Shown here: piece by piece, positions 31,762-39,152 of the stretch
Layout: each line of letters opens with the position of its first letter
How positions within the stretch are numbered: position 1 is the stretch's first letter
DNA from: Lachnospiraceae bacterium
GTDB lineage: Bacteria; Bacillota; Clostridia; Lachnospirales; Lachnospiraceae
Direction of reading: 5' to 3'
DNA length: 44,324 nt
NCBI GenBank assembly: GCA_017962225.1
Contig: JAGCVT010000088.1
Location: forward strand, 1 to 44,324
The notes under the pieces: generated by a model
Told to the model about the DNA's origin: nothing
The model's input: only the letters and a program-made list of their open reading frames with translations
The model's database searches: none
Program-made: the position numbers and the translations under genes

Positions 31762-33912
31762 CTACAGCTTGCTTATAATAAAAAGCAGAACAAGAATCGT
31801 GCCTAAATTAATCACCAGTGACAGTATCGAAAGAAAATGTCTGTGCTCCTTGTATTTGTCACTCGCCAGATCGATGATTGCCAAAATACAGGAAAAGGCA
31901 CTGATTGGGGGAACCATGGAAAGCGCCATAGAACCGATGCTTAGTCCCGATTCACTTTTCTGATACGAAGCTCTTACCGCGGGGATGGAAACACCGACAT
32001 ATTTCAAATAATCTTTTTTAGCCTGTTCATATATGTTTTTAATTTTTTTAAGTCCTTTGAGATAATTTTTTTCTTTTATTTCCAGTACAGTACTTATATT
32101 ATTTTTCTCTTTGTACTCTTTTAGGATTTTAGCGGCAAATTTGTTCATATCATCGCCGGCATTTTCCACGGTGGTCCTGAGTTCTTTGAGATCCTTTTCT
32201 ATTTCAAGACTTGCCTTTACCCTTTTGATTCTGAATTTGTTGATTGTATGCGACTGACTGGTAAATATGTATACCGCAACAGTTACCACAATCGCAAGAA
32301 TATGCATAAAAACATGTTCCGATGACCGCGTGAACACAGACAGTATCAAAAACAGACTGACTAATGCGGTTACAATCAGATCTGCCACCAGATTATATGA
32401 AAACAGCAAAGCAACTCCCATTAAAATTACAGGTGCGGTGAGAAGTGTCAACCATAAAAGATTGTCTACGTATCCTCTTGAAAAGCCGGTTATTGTCGAA
32501 AGAAGAAAATAAAGAATATTTCCGACTACGAAAAATACAGCTCCGATTGCGCCCGACAGTCTTATTTTGTCGTTGTAAATATCAACCGTGGAAGCATTTC
32601 TTACTATTCTTTCCATAATTTCGTTTTTCTTCTGCCCTGTAGGGGTGTTTTCAAAGGAATTGATATAATTAACGGTTTTTGCTTCCAGAACCTTGTCAAA
32701 TTTCTCCTGCTCTTCCAGATTGTTTTTGCAGAGTTCTGCAGTTTTGATGTAATCTTCTTTTATCTTCCCTTCAGCATACTTTACAGCCATTCGGTAATCG
32801 CGTTTTGAAAACATATCAACCTGCATATGCTCTACGTTTGAAGGATTGGTTTTGTAAGAACTGAGCATTCTTAACCAGTATCCGGGAGCATATTCGGGAT
32901 TTTCAAATATAAGCTTTTCTATGACCATATCGGCGTTGGTAAAATCTCTTGCACGAAGGTAATTGACAGCTTTAATATACAGACTGTCTCTTCCGAAATC
33001 AGGAATCGTCCGGGGAGTAACTTCCTTAAGCAGAAACTTCTCAATATTGTTTGCCAGATTCCTTAAGGCATTTTCTTCACCGAGAAGCTGTGCCTGTTTG
33101 GTCGCAAAAGCCCTGGGCAGTTCTTCGGGATCGTCACATGCAAAAAACATTTGTTTAGAACTGTCTTCCTGCATGAGTTTTAAAAATCTTCCCCACTCAT
33201 TCTTAACCCATACGGACATGAAATATTCAGCCTTTGTACCGAGAACAACCATCGCTCTCGCACTCTTTAAAGCCGCAAAAATATATGGCTCGTAATCAAT
33301 GCTTAATTTAGTTTTAAGAGTTTCTTTTGCAAAGAAAACCTTAAATCCTCTTAATGTAAGATCTCCGTACAGTCTTTCCGCGAGTTCAACATCTTCGGTT
33401 TTCTCGCCAGTATCTTCATCGGTTTCCTTGTAGCAGATAAAAACATCATACGGCTGTTCATTCGCTGCTATATTAAGATATTCGGTCTGAACGTTATTGA
33501 TATATTCAGCTTCATTTTTAAGCGTTTCTTTCTGTTCTTCGTCAGCCAAAGCAAGCGCATCAATATAGGAATGATACGCTAAAATACTCTGATCGTTTAC
33601 TCTGTGAAGTGTGGGAATATATTTGTCGGTAACGGGGTCGGGAACATACTCGATACCGTATTCGCAGAGAGTACGAAGCCAGAGAATATCGGCAGTGGGT
33701 GCATTTTCCTGTAAGATGTTATCGTAAATTCTGGCAGCATTGTCGAATTCACGCTCCTGTCTTAATTTATTTGCACGGTTAAGCTGATTGACGTATTTTG
33801 ACGCAATGTCAGAAATAAAGTTGGTCGCTCCGCAGTATTCGCACTCGCATAGACTTGATTTTACTTTTAAAACACCGCCGCAGCACCGGCAGTTTAACGC
33901 CTCGATTTCCAT
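31762..33912 (-). CDS. Zinc-ribbon, TIR-domain membrane protein (copy A)
   Basis: A 716-residue protein, first of the three in transcription order. The N-terminus is five residues shorter (MEIEALNCRCCGG). Zinc ribbon Cys8, Cys11, Cys24, Cys27; the second pair is CECEYCG instead of CVCDYCG. The TIR domain at about 153-295 contains YDVFICYKETDEDTG, RGFKVFFAKETL and FMSVWVKNEW, with Glu239 as the expected catalytic residue. Membrane segments include GAIGAVFFVVGNILYFLLS, LIVTALVSLFLILSVF and the C-terminal LVINLGTILVLLFII. ATG 33912 has AAAGGAAGAAC upstream. It begins only 28 bases after the ArsR gene stop with no terminator between, so transcripts from the arsR promoter may run into it. Confidence 0.85.
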   Translation of the reverse strand: MEIEALNCRCCGGVLKVKSSLCECEYCGATNFISDIASKYVNQLNRANKLRQEREFDNAARIYDNILQENAPTADILWLRTLCEYGIEYVPDPVTDKYIPTLHRVNDQSILAYHSYIDALALADEEQKETLKNEAEYINNVQTEYLNIAANEQPYDVFICYKETDEDTGEKTEDVELAERLYGDLTLRGFKVFFAKETLKTKLSIDYEPYIFAALKSARAMVVLGTKAEYFMSVWVKNEWGRFLKLMQEDSSKQMFFACDDPEELPRAFATKQAQLLGEENALRNLANNIEKFLLKEVTPRTIPDFGRDSLYIKAVNYLRARDFTNADMVIEKLIFENPEYAPGYWLRMLSSYKTNPSNVEHMQVDMFSKRDYRMAVKYAEGKIKEDYIKTAELCKNNLEEQEKFDKVLEAKTVNYINSFENTPTGQKKNEIMERIVRNASTVDIYNDKIRLSGAIGAVFFVVGNILYFLLSTITGFSRGYVDNLLWLTLLTAPVILMGVALLFSYNLVADLIVTALVSLFLILSVFTRSSEHVFMHILAIVVTVAVYIFTSQSHTINKFRIKRVKASLEIEKDLKELRTTVENAGDDMNKFAAKILKEYKEKNNISTVLEIKEKNYLKGLKKIKNIYEQAKKDYLKYVGVSIPAVRASYQKSESGLSIGSMALSMVPPISAFSCILAIIDLASDKYKEHRHFLSILSLVINLGTILVLLFIISKL

Positions 33913-33940
33913 TACAGTTCTTCCTTTAAAAACCCCTCTT

Positions 33941-34306
33941 TTAGTTAGGACACTTAATTTCCATAACCTCTTCTATCATTTTATGCAGCAGTCTGCACTC
34001 TTTGGTATCGGCCGCTCTGTAATAAACTTCCTTGCCCTCTCTTCTTGAGACAATCAGTCCGCTGTTTTTTAAGGGACGTAAATGATGCGAAACTGCAGGC
34101 GATGACATATCAAGTATTGCGGAAATGTTGATAACGCATTCCTCGTAATGACACAAAAGCCAGAAAATCCTTATTCTGGTCGGATCCGAGAGCTGCTGGA
34201 AAATCTCTGCCACAGTCTCGAAACTGGACTCGTTTGAAAGATTGTTTTTCAGTTTTTCAATGCCTTTTTCTTCTCCGTGTTCATGCGGTAAAACAAACTC
34301 AGCCAT
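33941..34306 (-). CDS. ArsR/SmtB-family metal-responsive repressor
   Basis: A 121-residue winged-helix repressor. Seen: FQQLSDPTRIRIFWLLCHYEECVINISAILDMSSPAVSHHLRPLKNSGLIVSRREGK in overlapping order, the typical ArsR core with recognition helix SSPAVSHHL, then EVYYRAADTKECRLLHKMIEEV. Candidate metal ligands are Cys in EECVINI, His-rich PHEHGEE at the N-terminus, and Asp/Cys/His in DTKECRLLH. This resembles CadC/CzrA-type sensors of Zn, Cd or Co. ATG 34306 has AGGAG 7 bases upstream; longer in-frame extensions to 34453 run through the promoter and are rejected. It is divergent from the metal-export genes, and a perfect inverted repeat lies downstream of their promoter. Binding of metal should release it. 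Confidence 0.88.
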   Translation of the reverse strand: MAEFVLPHEHGEEKGIEKLKNNLSNESSFETVAEIFQQLSDPTRIRIFWLLCHYEECVINISAILDMSSPAVSHHLRPLKNSGLIVSRREGKEVYYRAADTKECRLLHKMIEEVMEIKCPN

Positions 34307-34348
34307 GTATTTTCTCCTAATGAAAAATAAAAGTCCACAGTTAATAAA

Positions 34349-34377
34349 ATAGTACCACGAAAAGCCCAATAAATCAA
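34349..34377 (-). promoter_or_regulatory. Promoter of the arsR gene
   Basis: On the minus strand TTGATT (34372-34377) and TACTAT (34349-34354) are 17 bases apart. The start ATG follows about 43 bases later. Confidence 0.6.
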
Positions 34378-34446
34378 TTAAACCGCTCTCTTTAAAGCAC
34401 CCTTTCGATTTCAGAAAAATACGTGAAAAAATATTGATTTTTCTTA

Positions 34447-34475
34447 TTGACAAGAAAAAATTTTTACACTATTAT
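34447..34475 (+). promoter_or_regulatory. Promoter of the metal-export operon
   Basis: TTGACA (34447-34452, perfect) and TATTAT (34470-34475) are 17 bases apart. The start site would fall near 34482, just ahead of the candidate operator at 34490-34507. Confidence 0.75.
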
Positions 34476-34489
34476 TAAATCATCAATTA

Positions 34490-34507
34490 AACGATTGCTT
34501 AATCGTT
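34490..34507. promoter_or_regulatory. Candidate ArsR-family operator
   Basis: AACGATT, four bases, AATCGTT: a perfect 7-4-7 inverted repeat with further partial symmetry (TTAA outside). It lies just downstream of the expected start site of the metal-export operon, where a bound repressor would block transcription. ArsR/CadC operators are commonly AT-rich inverted repeats of this size. Confidence 0.6.
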
Positions 34508-34526
34508 AAATCAAGGGAGATGTAAA

Positions 34527-34745
34527 ATGAAAAAATCATATGTAATTGAAGTTGACTGCGCAAACTGTGCTAACCTTATGGAAGATGCGGCAAATAAAAC
34601 CGAAGGCATTAAAAGTGCTGCCGTTAATTTTATGACTCAGAAAATGCTCGTTGAATTTGAAGAAGGCGCTGATGAGAAAGCCACAATGAAAAAGGTTCTT
34701 AAGAACTGCAGAAAAGTTGAAGATGACTGCAATATTGAATTCTAA
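34527..34745 (+). CDS. Small heavy-metal-associated (HMA) domain protein
   Basis: A 72-residue ferredoxin-like metal-binding protein. Seen: the CxxC site in VDCANCANLMEDAA, and the beta-strand KMLVEFEEGADEKAT. It resembles CopZ-type chaperones and the N-terminal HMA domain of P-type ATPases. Two more cysteines (KNCRKVEDDCNIEF) near the end could add ligands. The start ATG follows GGGAG. It lies nine bases before the ATPase gene, which lacks its own N-terminal HMA domain, so this protein probably does that domain's job in trans. The presence of a Met/Thr-free CANC site suggests Zn or Cd rather than Cu, but that is weak evidence. Confidence 0.85.
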   Translation: MKKSYVIEVDCANCANLMEDAANKTEGIKSAAVNFMTQKMLVEFEEGADEKATMKKVLKNCRKVEDDCNIEF

Positions 34746-34754
34746 AGGTGAACT

Positions 34755-36683
34755 ATGAATAAAAAGCAGAAAAAAATGTTAATCCGAATAATTATATCGT
34801 CCGTTCTGATGGTACTGCTCTTCTTTGCATACAGAATCCTCGGTCCGGCTGATAAGCCCTATTCCTTAGGCTTCATAAAAGAGCCTTTCTGGTTTATCCT
34901 TTATATGATACCTTACATCATAATCGGATATGACATTTTTAAGAAAGCTTTTAAAGGAATCATAAAATTAAGACCGTTCGATGAAAACTTCCTTATGGCC
35001 GTTGCCACAATAGGTGCCATCGTTCTGGCACTCATAAAGAAAAGCGGCGATTATACCGATGCAATCGCCGTAATGCTCTTTTACCAGGTAGGCGAACTCT
35101 TCCAGAGCTACGCAGTAGGAAAAAGCAGAAAAAACATCAGCAGTCTGATGGATATCAGACCTGACTATGCCAATGTCGAGAGAGACGGACGAATAGAAAA
35201 GGTTTCACCCGATGAAGTATCCGTATCGGATGTAATAACCGTTTACCCCGGAGAAAAAATACCTATCGACGGAATCATCGAGGAAGGTAATTCCACGCTT
35301 AACACTTCCGCCCTCACAGGCGAAAGCTTACCTAAAGATGTATCCGCAGGTGATGAAGTAATAAGCGGCTGTATCAATCTTACGGGCGTTCTTAAGATAA
35401 GAACCACCAAAGAATTCGGAGAATCCACGGTATCTAAAATACTTGAACTTGTAGAATCATCATCTTCAAATAAATCAAGGTCCGAAGCTTTTATTTCTAA
35501 ATTCGCAAAAATCTATACTCCTGCAGTAGTAATAAGTGCCCTCTGTCTTGCTATTTTACCTCCTCTCTTTATGCTTGTAATCGGAAAAACTCCAGAGTGG
35601 CCCGAGTGGATTTACAGAGCACTCACATTCCTTGTAATAAGCTGTCCCTGCGCCCTGGTTATAAGCATTCCGCTTTCCTTCTTCGCAGGTCTTGGCGGCG
35701 CAAGCAAGGAAGGCATCCTCATAAAAGGATCGAATTACCTTGAATCGCTTTCTAAGACAAAATATGTGGTATTCGACAAAACAGGTACCCTTACAAAAGG
35801 CGTATTTAACGTAAACTGCGTTCATCACAATACCATTGATGAAGAAAAACTCCTCGAATATGCGGCTCACTGCGAAAGTGCTTCCTCACATCCCATCAGC
35901 ATATCTCTTAAAAATGCATACGGAAAAGAAATAGACGAATCAAGAGTTAGTGAGATAAAAGAAATATCCGGCCACGGAATTACCGCAAAAGTCGACGAAA
36001 TAAAAATCGCGGCAGGCAACGAAAAACTGATGGAAAGCTTAGGGCTTGAATATAAATCCTGTCATAAAAACGGAACCATCGTTCACATGGCTGTAGGCGA
36101 TGAATATGCAGGCCATATAGTTATTTCGGATGAAGTAAAACCTGACTCGAAAGAAGCCATAGAAAAGCTTAAAAAAGTCGGTGTTAAGAAAACCGTAATG
36201 TTAACGGGTGACCTTGAAAAAGTCGGAAAAGTAGTTGCGGACTCGCTCGGCGTGGATGAAGTATACGGAAATCTTCTTCCGGCAGACAAGGTTGCTAAAG
36301 TTGAAGATCTTATAAACAATAAAGGCAGAAAAGAAGTACTTGCATTTGCAGGCGACGGAATAAACGATGCTCCTGTTCTGGCAAGAGCCGATATCGGTAT
36401 CGCAATGGGTGCTCTCGGTTCCGATGCTGCCATTGAAGCCGCTGATGTCGTTTTAATGGACGATAACCCCGTAAAAATCGCTCAGGCGATAAAAATATCA
36501 AGAAAGTGTATAAGAATCGTATACGAGAACATCTGCTTCGCTTTAATCATAAAATTTGCATGTTTAATCCTCGGAGCATTCGGCATCGCAAATATGTGGG
36601 TTGCGATATTCGCAGACGTAGGCGTAATGGTTATAGCGGTATTAAATGCAATAAGAGCGTTAAATACAAAAAATACGCTTTAA
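34755..36683 (+). CDS. cadA: Heavy-metal P1B-type ATPase, Zn/Cd/Co-type
   Basis: A 642-residue membrane pump that exports divalent metal ions using ATP. Seen: transmembrane metal site SCPCALVISIPLSFFAG, actuator loop TGESLPKD, phosphorylation site FDKTGTLTKG, the SHPI nucleotide-binding motif, and hinge GDGINDAPVLARADIGIAMG. The CPC site followed by ALVIS and the ArsR partner fit the CadA/ZntA group rather than the copper group. N-terminal hydrophobic helices begin right away; no HMA domain is fused, and the preceding small gene supplies one. It starts nine bases after that gene (AGGTGAACT ATG). The operon ends at the terminator at 36706. Exact metal preference cannot be told from sequence. 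Confidence 0.9.
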   Translation: MNKKQKKMLIRIIISSVLMVLLFFAYRILGPADKPYSLGFIKEPFWFILYMIPYIIIGYDIFKKAFKGIIKLRPFDENFLMAVATIGAIVLALIKKSGDYTDAIAVMLFYQVGELFQSYAVGKSRKNISSLMDIRPDYANVERDGRIEKVSPDEVSVSDVITVYPGEKIPIDGIIEEGNSTLNTSALTGESLPKDVSAGDEVISGCINLTGVLKIRTTKEFGESTVSKILELVESSSSNKSRSEAFISKFAKIYTPAVVISALCLAILPPLFMLVIGKTPEWPEWIYRALTFLVISCPCALVISIPLSFFAGLGGASKEGILIKGSNYLESLSKTKYVVFDKTGTLTKGVFNVNCVHHNTIDEEKLLEYAAHCESASSHPISISLKNAYGKEIDESRVSEIKEISGHGITAKVDEIKIAAGNEKLMESLGLEYKSCHKNGTIVHMAVGDEYAGHIVISDEVKPDSKEAIEKLKKVGVKKTVMLTGDLEKVGKVVADSLGVDEVYGNLLPADKVAKVEDLINNKGRKEVLAFAGDGINDAPVLARADIGIAMGALGSDAAIEAADVVLMDDNPVKIAQAIKISRKCIRIVYENICFALIIKFACLILGAFGIANMWVAIFADVGVMVIAVLNAIRALNTKNTL

Positions 36684-36705
36684 TACTCCTTCTACTCATA
36701 CAAAA

Positions 36706-36736
36706 GCCGGGCATCATAAGATGTCCGGCGCTTTTT
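36706..36736 (+). terminator. Bidirectional terminator between metal ATPase and Cof-type HAD
   Basis: GCCGGGCATC (36706-36715) pairs with GATGTCCGGC (36720-36729), with one G-U and an ATAA loop. The + strand continues GCTTTTT; on the minus strand the stem is followed by TTTTG. It serves the convergent genes on both sides. Confidence 0.85.
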
Positions 36737-37535
36737 ATATTATTTCTTTTAGGTATTTTGCGACACCGTCGTTATCGTTAGTGTCTATTACGATATCGGC
36801 GTTTTCTTTTACCCTTTCGATTGCATTGCCCATCGCGATACCGAAGCCGATATTTTTAATGCTTTCGACATCATCGTTATCGTCTCCGAAATATATTGCC
36901 TTATCTTTGGTAAATCCGTAGGTTTCAAGCACTTCTTTTACGGCGTTCCACTTCGTGTCGTTCTTGGCCATTATCTGATAAATCCAGTTTTCGGAAATAC
37001 TGAAATAAGTGTCATCATCCACAGCATTTATGACATCTTCTTTTATATCCTTAAAAAGAATCAGTTCGCCGCTTCTTTCATATTCAACGAATTTATTGTC
37101 TTTTCCGATGACAAGGATTTTGAAGACTTTTATTTTTTTATCAAGCTTTGTAAGATCGGTAACATTCGTGATATTCCATTCGGGGATTATCGTATCGGAA
37201 AAGATACCGTCTCCGGTCTCAAGAACGATTATTTTATTCTTGTCACGGCTGAGCTTTGTAATAATGCCGTGGCTCGTTTCATAAGACATTCCGTTATCGA
37301 TGGTTTTATCGTTTAAACATACTCTCGCGCCGTTTAAACTGATAACCGCGTCAAAAGGAATCGCATCGCAGAACTCTTTTATGGCTCTCTTCGGTCTCGC
37401 GGTACAGGCAACAAATACAATGCCTTTTTTCTGACATTCAATGACTGCATCTCTGTTTGCTTCTGAAACATGTCTCTCCGTGTTAAGTAAAGTTCCGTCC
37501 AGGTCTGAAAAAATAATTTTGATGTTTCTGTTCAC
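36735..37535 (-). CDS. Cof-type HAD-IIB phosphatase
   Basis: A 266-residue HAD hydrolase of the Cof/IIB class. Seen: FSDLDGTLLNTERHVSE (nucleophile Asp and acid Asp), ACTARPKRAI as motif II with substitution around Thr, and FGDDNDDVESIKNIGFGIAMGNA, the typical Cof C-terminal motif. The alpha-beta cap lies between. Members remove phosphate from sugar phosphates, pyridoxal phosphate or flavin mononucleotide. The start is GTG 37535, preceded by AAGGAG at 9 bases. It lies just past the terminator of rpe, so it depends on read-through or a nearby promoter I cannot pinpoint. The stop overlaps the terminator it shares with the ATPase gene. Substrate not known. Confidence 0.85.
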   Translation of the reverse strand: MNRNIKIIFSDLDGTLLNTERHVSEANRDAVIECQKKGIVFVACTARPKRAIKEFCDAIPFDAVISLNGARVCLNDKTIDNGMSYETSHGIITKLSRDKNKIIVLETGDGIFSDTIIPEWNITNVTDLTKLDKKIKVFKILVIGKDNKFVEYERSGELILFKDIKEDVINAVDDDTYFSISENWIYQIMAKNDTKWNAVKEVLETYGFTKDKAIYFGDDNDDVESIKNIGFGIAMGNAIERVKENADIVIDTNDNDGVAKYLKEII

Positions 37536-37553
37536 TTTTCAAGTCTCCTTAAC

Positions 37554-37587
37554 AAAAAAGCAAAGAAGTATGTTTACCTCTTTGCTT
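37554..37587 (-). terminator. Rho-independent terminator after rpe
   Basis: On the minus strand AAGCAAAGA (plus 37579-37587) pairs with TCTTTGCTT (plus 37559-37567), 9 bp, followed by a T-run (37554-37560). It closes the housekeeping rsmB to rpe operon. Confidence 0.85.
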
Positions 37588-37593
37588 AGTATG

Positions 37594-38247
37594 CTATTTT
37601 AAAATATCAAGATATTTCTTAACCGATTCCGCAGGTTCGTGATTAAAAATCGATGAGCCCATGACAAAAACATTTGCACCTGCTTCTTTTGCGGTAAGAA
37701 TCGTTTTTTCGTTTATTCCGCCGTCCACCTCGACATCGACATCAAGGCCTCTTTTAGATATTTCTGCGCGGATTGCCTTAATTTTGTCCGTACACTTATC
37801 AATGTAAGGCTGAGCTCCCGCACCGGGATTAACCGTCATAACAAGCACCTGTTTTACGAGCTCAAGATAAGGGAACACGCTTTCTGCAGGAGTGTCGGGG
37901 CTTAATGTGATTGAAGGAATCATTCCGAGTTCTTTGATTTTCTTTAAATCCGCCGCGGGATCTTTCATGGCTTCCACATGCACGGTAAGAATCTGTGCGC
38001 CGGCTTCTTTGAATTTCTCAAAATAACGGTTCGGATCCACAATCATAAGATGAACATCCAGGGTTAAATCCGTATGTCCCTTGATGCATTCAAGAACCGG
38101 AATTCCAAAAGAAATATTCGGAACAAACAATCCGTCCATAACATCAAAGTGTAAATACTTTGCGCCGGAATCTTCCACCTCTTTAATCTGACTTCTTAAA
38201 TCAAGAAAGTCCGCCGAAAGAATGGACGGAGCCAAAATGTAATTCAT
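37594..38247 (-). CDS. rpe: Ribulose-phosphate 3-epimerase
   Basis: A 217-residue TIM-barrel enzyme interconverting ribulose 5-phosphate and xylulose 5-phosphate in the pentose phosphate pathway. Seen: APSILSADFLDL at the start, YLHFDVMDGLFVPNISFG with the metal His and Asp, LDVHLMI, MTVNPGAGAQPYI (usually NPGFGGQ) and VDGGIN with the last metal Asp. Length is normal (about 215-225). The start has GAGAGG upstream. It follows rsgA by 14 bases, the standard Firmicutes order, and ends at a terminator. A small oddity is GAGAQ in place of GFGGQ in the phosphate loop; this varies in the family. Confidence 0.93.
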   Translation of the reverse strand: MNYILAPSILSADFLDLRSQIKEVEDSGAKYLHFDVMDGLFVPNISFGIPVLECIKGHTDLTLDVHLMIVDPNRYFEKFKEAGAQILTVHVEAMKDPAADLKKIKELGMIPSITLSPDTPAESVFPYLELVKQVLVMTVNPGAGAQPYIDKCTDKIKAIRAEISKRGLDVDVEVDGGINEKTILTAKEAGANVFVMGSSIFNHEPAESVKKYLDILK

Positions 38248-38261
38248 GTATAAACCTCTCG

Positions 38262-39152
38262 TCAGTATCTGTAATTTTTTTTGATTTCGGATAAAATCTT
38301 TAAATAGTTTTCGTATCTCTCTTTAGAGATAAGTCCTTCTTCCACCGCCTTTTTTACGCTGCAGTCCGGCTCCCTGTCATGAAGGCAGGCGTTGAATCTG
38401 CATCCCCGTGTGTAAGGAAGGAATTCGGGATAATAATCCGAAGCTCTCTCCTGCTTAAGAAGAGTGGGAAGATAAAATGATGAAAATCCGGGCGTATCAA
38501 GTATAAAAGATTCGGTACCGTCCACATCAAATTCAAACATTTCCGTATGTCTCGTGGTGTGTTTGCCTCGAAGCGTCTTCTTTGATATATCGCCGGTTTC
38601 CATTATTTCACTGCCGACAACGGCATTGATTAAAGTGGATTTGCCGACACCGCTCGGACCTGCAACCGCGGTTGTCTTTCCGCGCAGGAGTTCTTTTACG
38701 GCATCTATGTTTATCTTTTCTTTGGCACTCGTAAAAATTAGAGGTGCATCAAAGCCTTTATATATTCTTTCAACTTCCTCTTTGTCGGAGGAGTCCAAAT
38801 CTTCTTTGTTAAAAATCAGTATCGGTTTTAATCTTTCATGCATGATGAAAAAGAGAAATTTGTCGAGGAGATAAAAATTGGGCTTCGGATTGCTTAAAGC
38901 AAAAATGACCATCATCTGATCCACATTGCTTACAGCGGGACGAATAAGCTCATTGTCTCTCGGAAGAATGTCAAGCACGCTTCCTTCTTTTTTCTCTTCA
39001 TCCGATACTTCTATTTTGCAATTGTCACCGACAAGGGGCTTTATCTTTTTATCCCTTAACTTTCCCTGTCCTCTGCAGGTATAAACGCACGCGTTTTCGT
39101 AAGAATAAACGTAGTAAAACCCGGATATTCCTTTAATTATCTTACCGGTCAT
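38262..39152 (-). CDS. rsgA: Ribosome small subunit-dependent GTPase A
   Basis: A 296-residue circularly permuted GTPase that acts in the late maturation of the 30S subunit. Seen: N-terminal OB-fold with GDNCKIEV, G4-like NKEDL before the P-loop GPSGVGKSTLIN, ending with DTPGF, and a C-terminal zinc site CRFNACLHDREPDC with Cys-Cys-His-Cys ligands. That order (G4, then G1, then G3) is the hallmark of the family. The ATG overlaps the prkC stop as TAATG, so translation is coupled. Location between prkC and rpe is conserved across Firmicutes. Confidence 0.94.
   Translation of the reverse strand: MTGKIIKGISGFYYVYSYENACVYTCRGQGKLRDKKIKPLVGDNCKIEVSDEEKKEGSVLDILPRDNELIRPAVSNVDQMMVIFALSNPKPNFYLLDKFLFFIMHERLKPILIFNKEDLDSSDKEEVERIYKGFDAPLIFTSAKEKINIDAVKELLRGKTTAVAGPSGVGKSTLINAVVGSEIMETGDISKKTLRGKHTTRHTEMFEFDVDGTESFILDTPGFSSFYLPTLLKQERASDYYPEFLPYTRGCRFNACLHDREPDCSVKKAVEEGLISKERYENYLKILSEIKKNYRY

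Larger units (their letters stand above)
27328..33912 (-). repeat. Tandem triplication of zinc-ribbon/TIR/membrane genes
   Basis: Three full-length paralogues lie head to tail with gaps of 27 bases. The first 300 codons are strongly alike, including exact shared peptides such as KLRQEREFDNAARIY and KETLKTKLSIDYEPYIF, while the C-terminal membrane parts have diverged. The junctions share a GGCAGG ribosome site, which suggests unequal crossover duplication. Confidence 0.85.

Noticed and set aside
28661-33295. Similar open frames on the + strand opposite each TIR gene (near 28661-28888, 30878-31093 and 32963-33295)
   Set aside because: They recur only because the three coding copies are alike at DNA level; they have no ribosome sites and sit in the antisense of a conserved TIR/helical region.
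27328-33912. Complete Thoeris or CBASS defence system
   Set aside because: There is no SIR2/SLOG (ThsA-like) gene, nucleotidyl cyclase or Cap-type effector near the TIR genes.
34307-34453. N-terminal extension of the ArsR gene
   Set aside because: It would run through the promoter and lacks a ribosome site, while AGGAG precedes ATG 34306.
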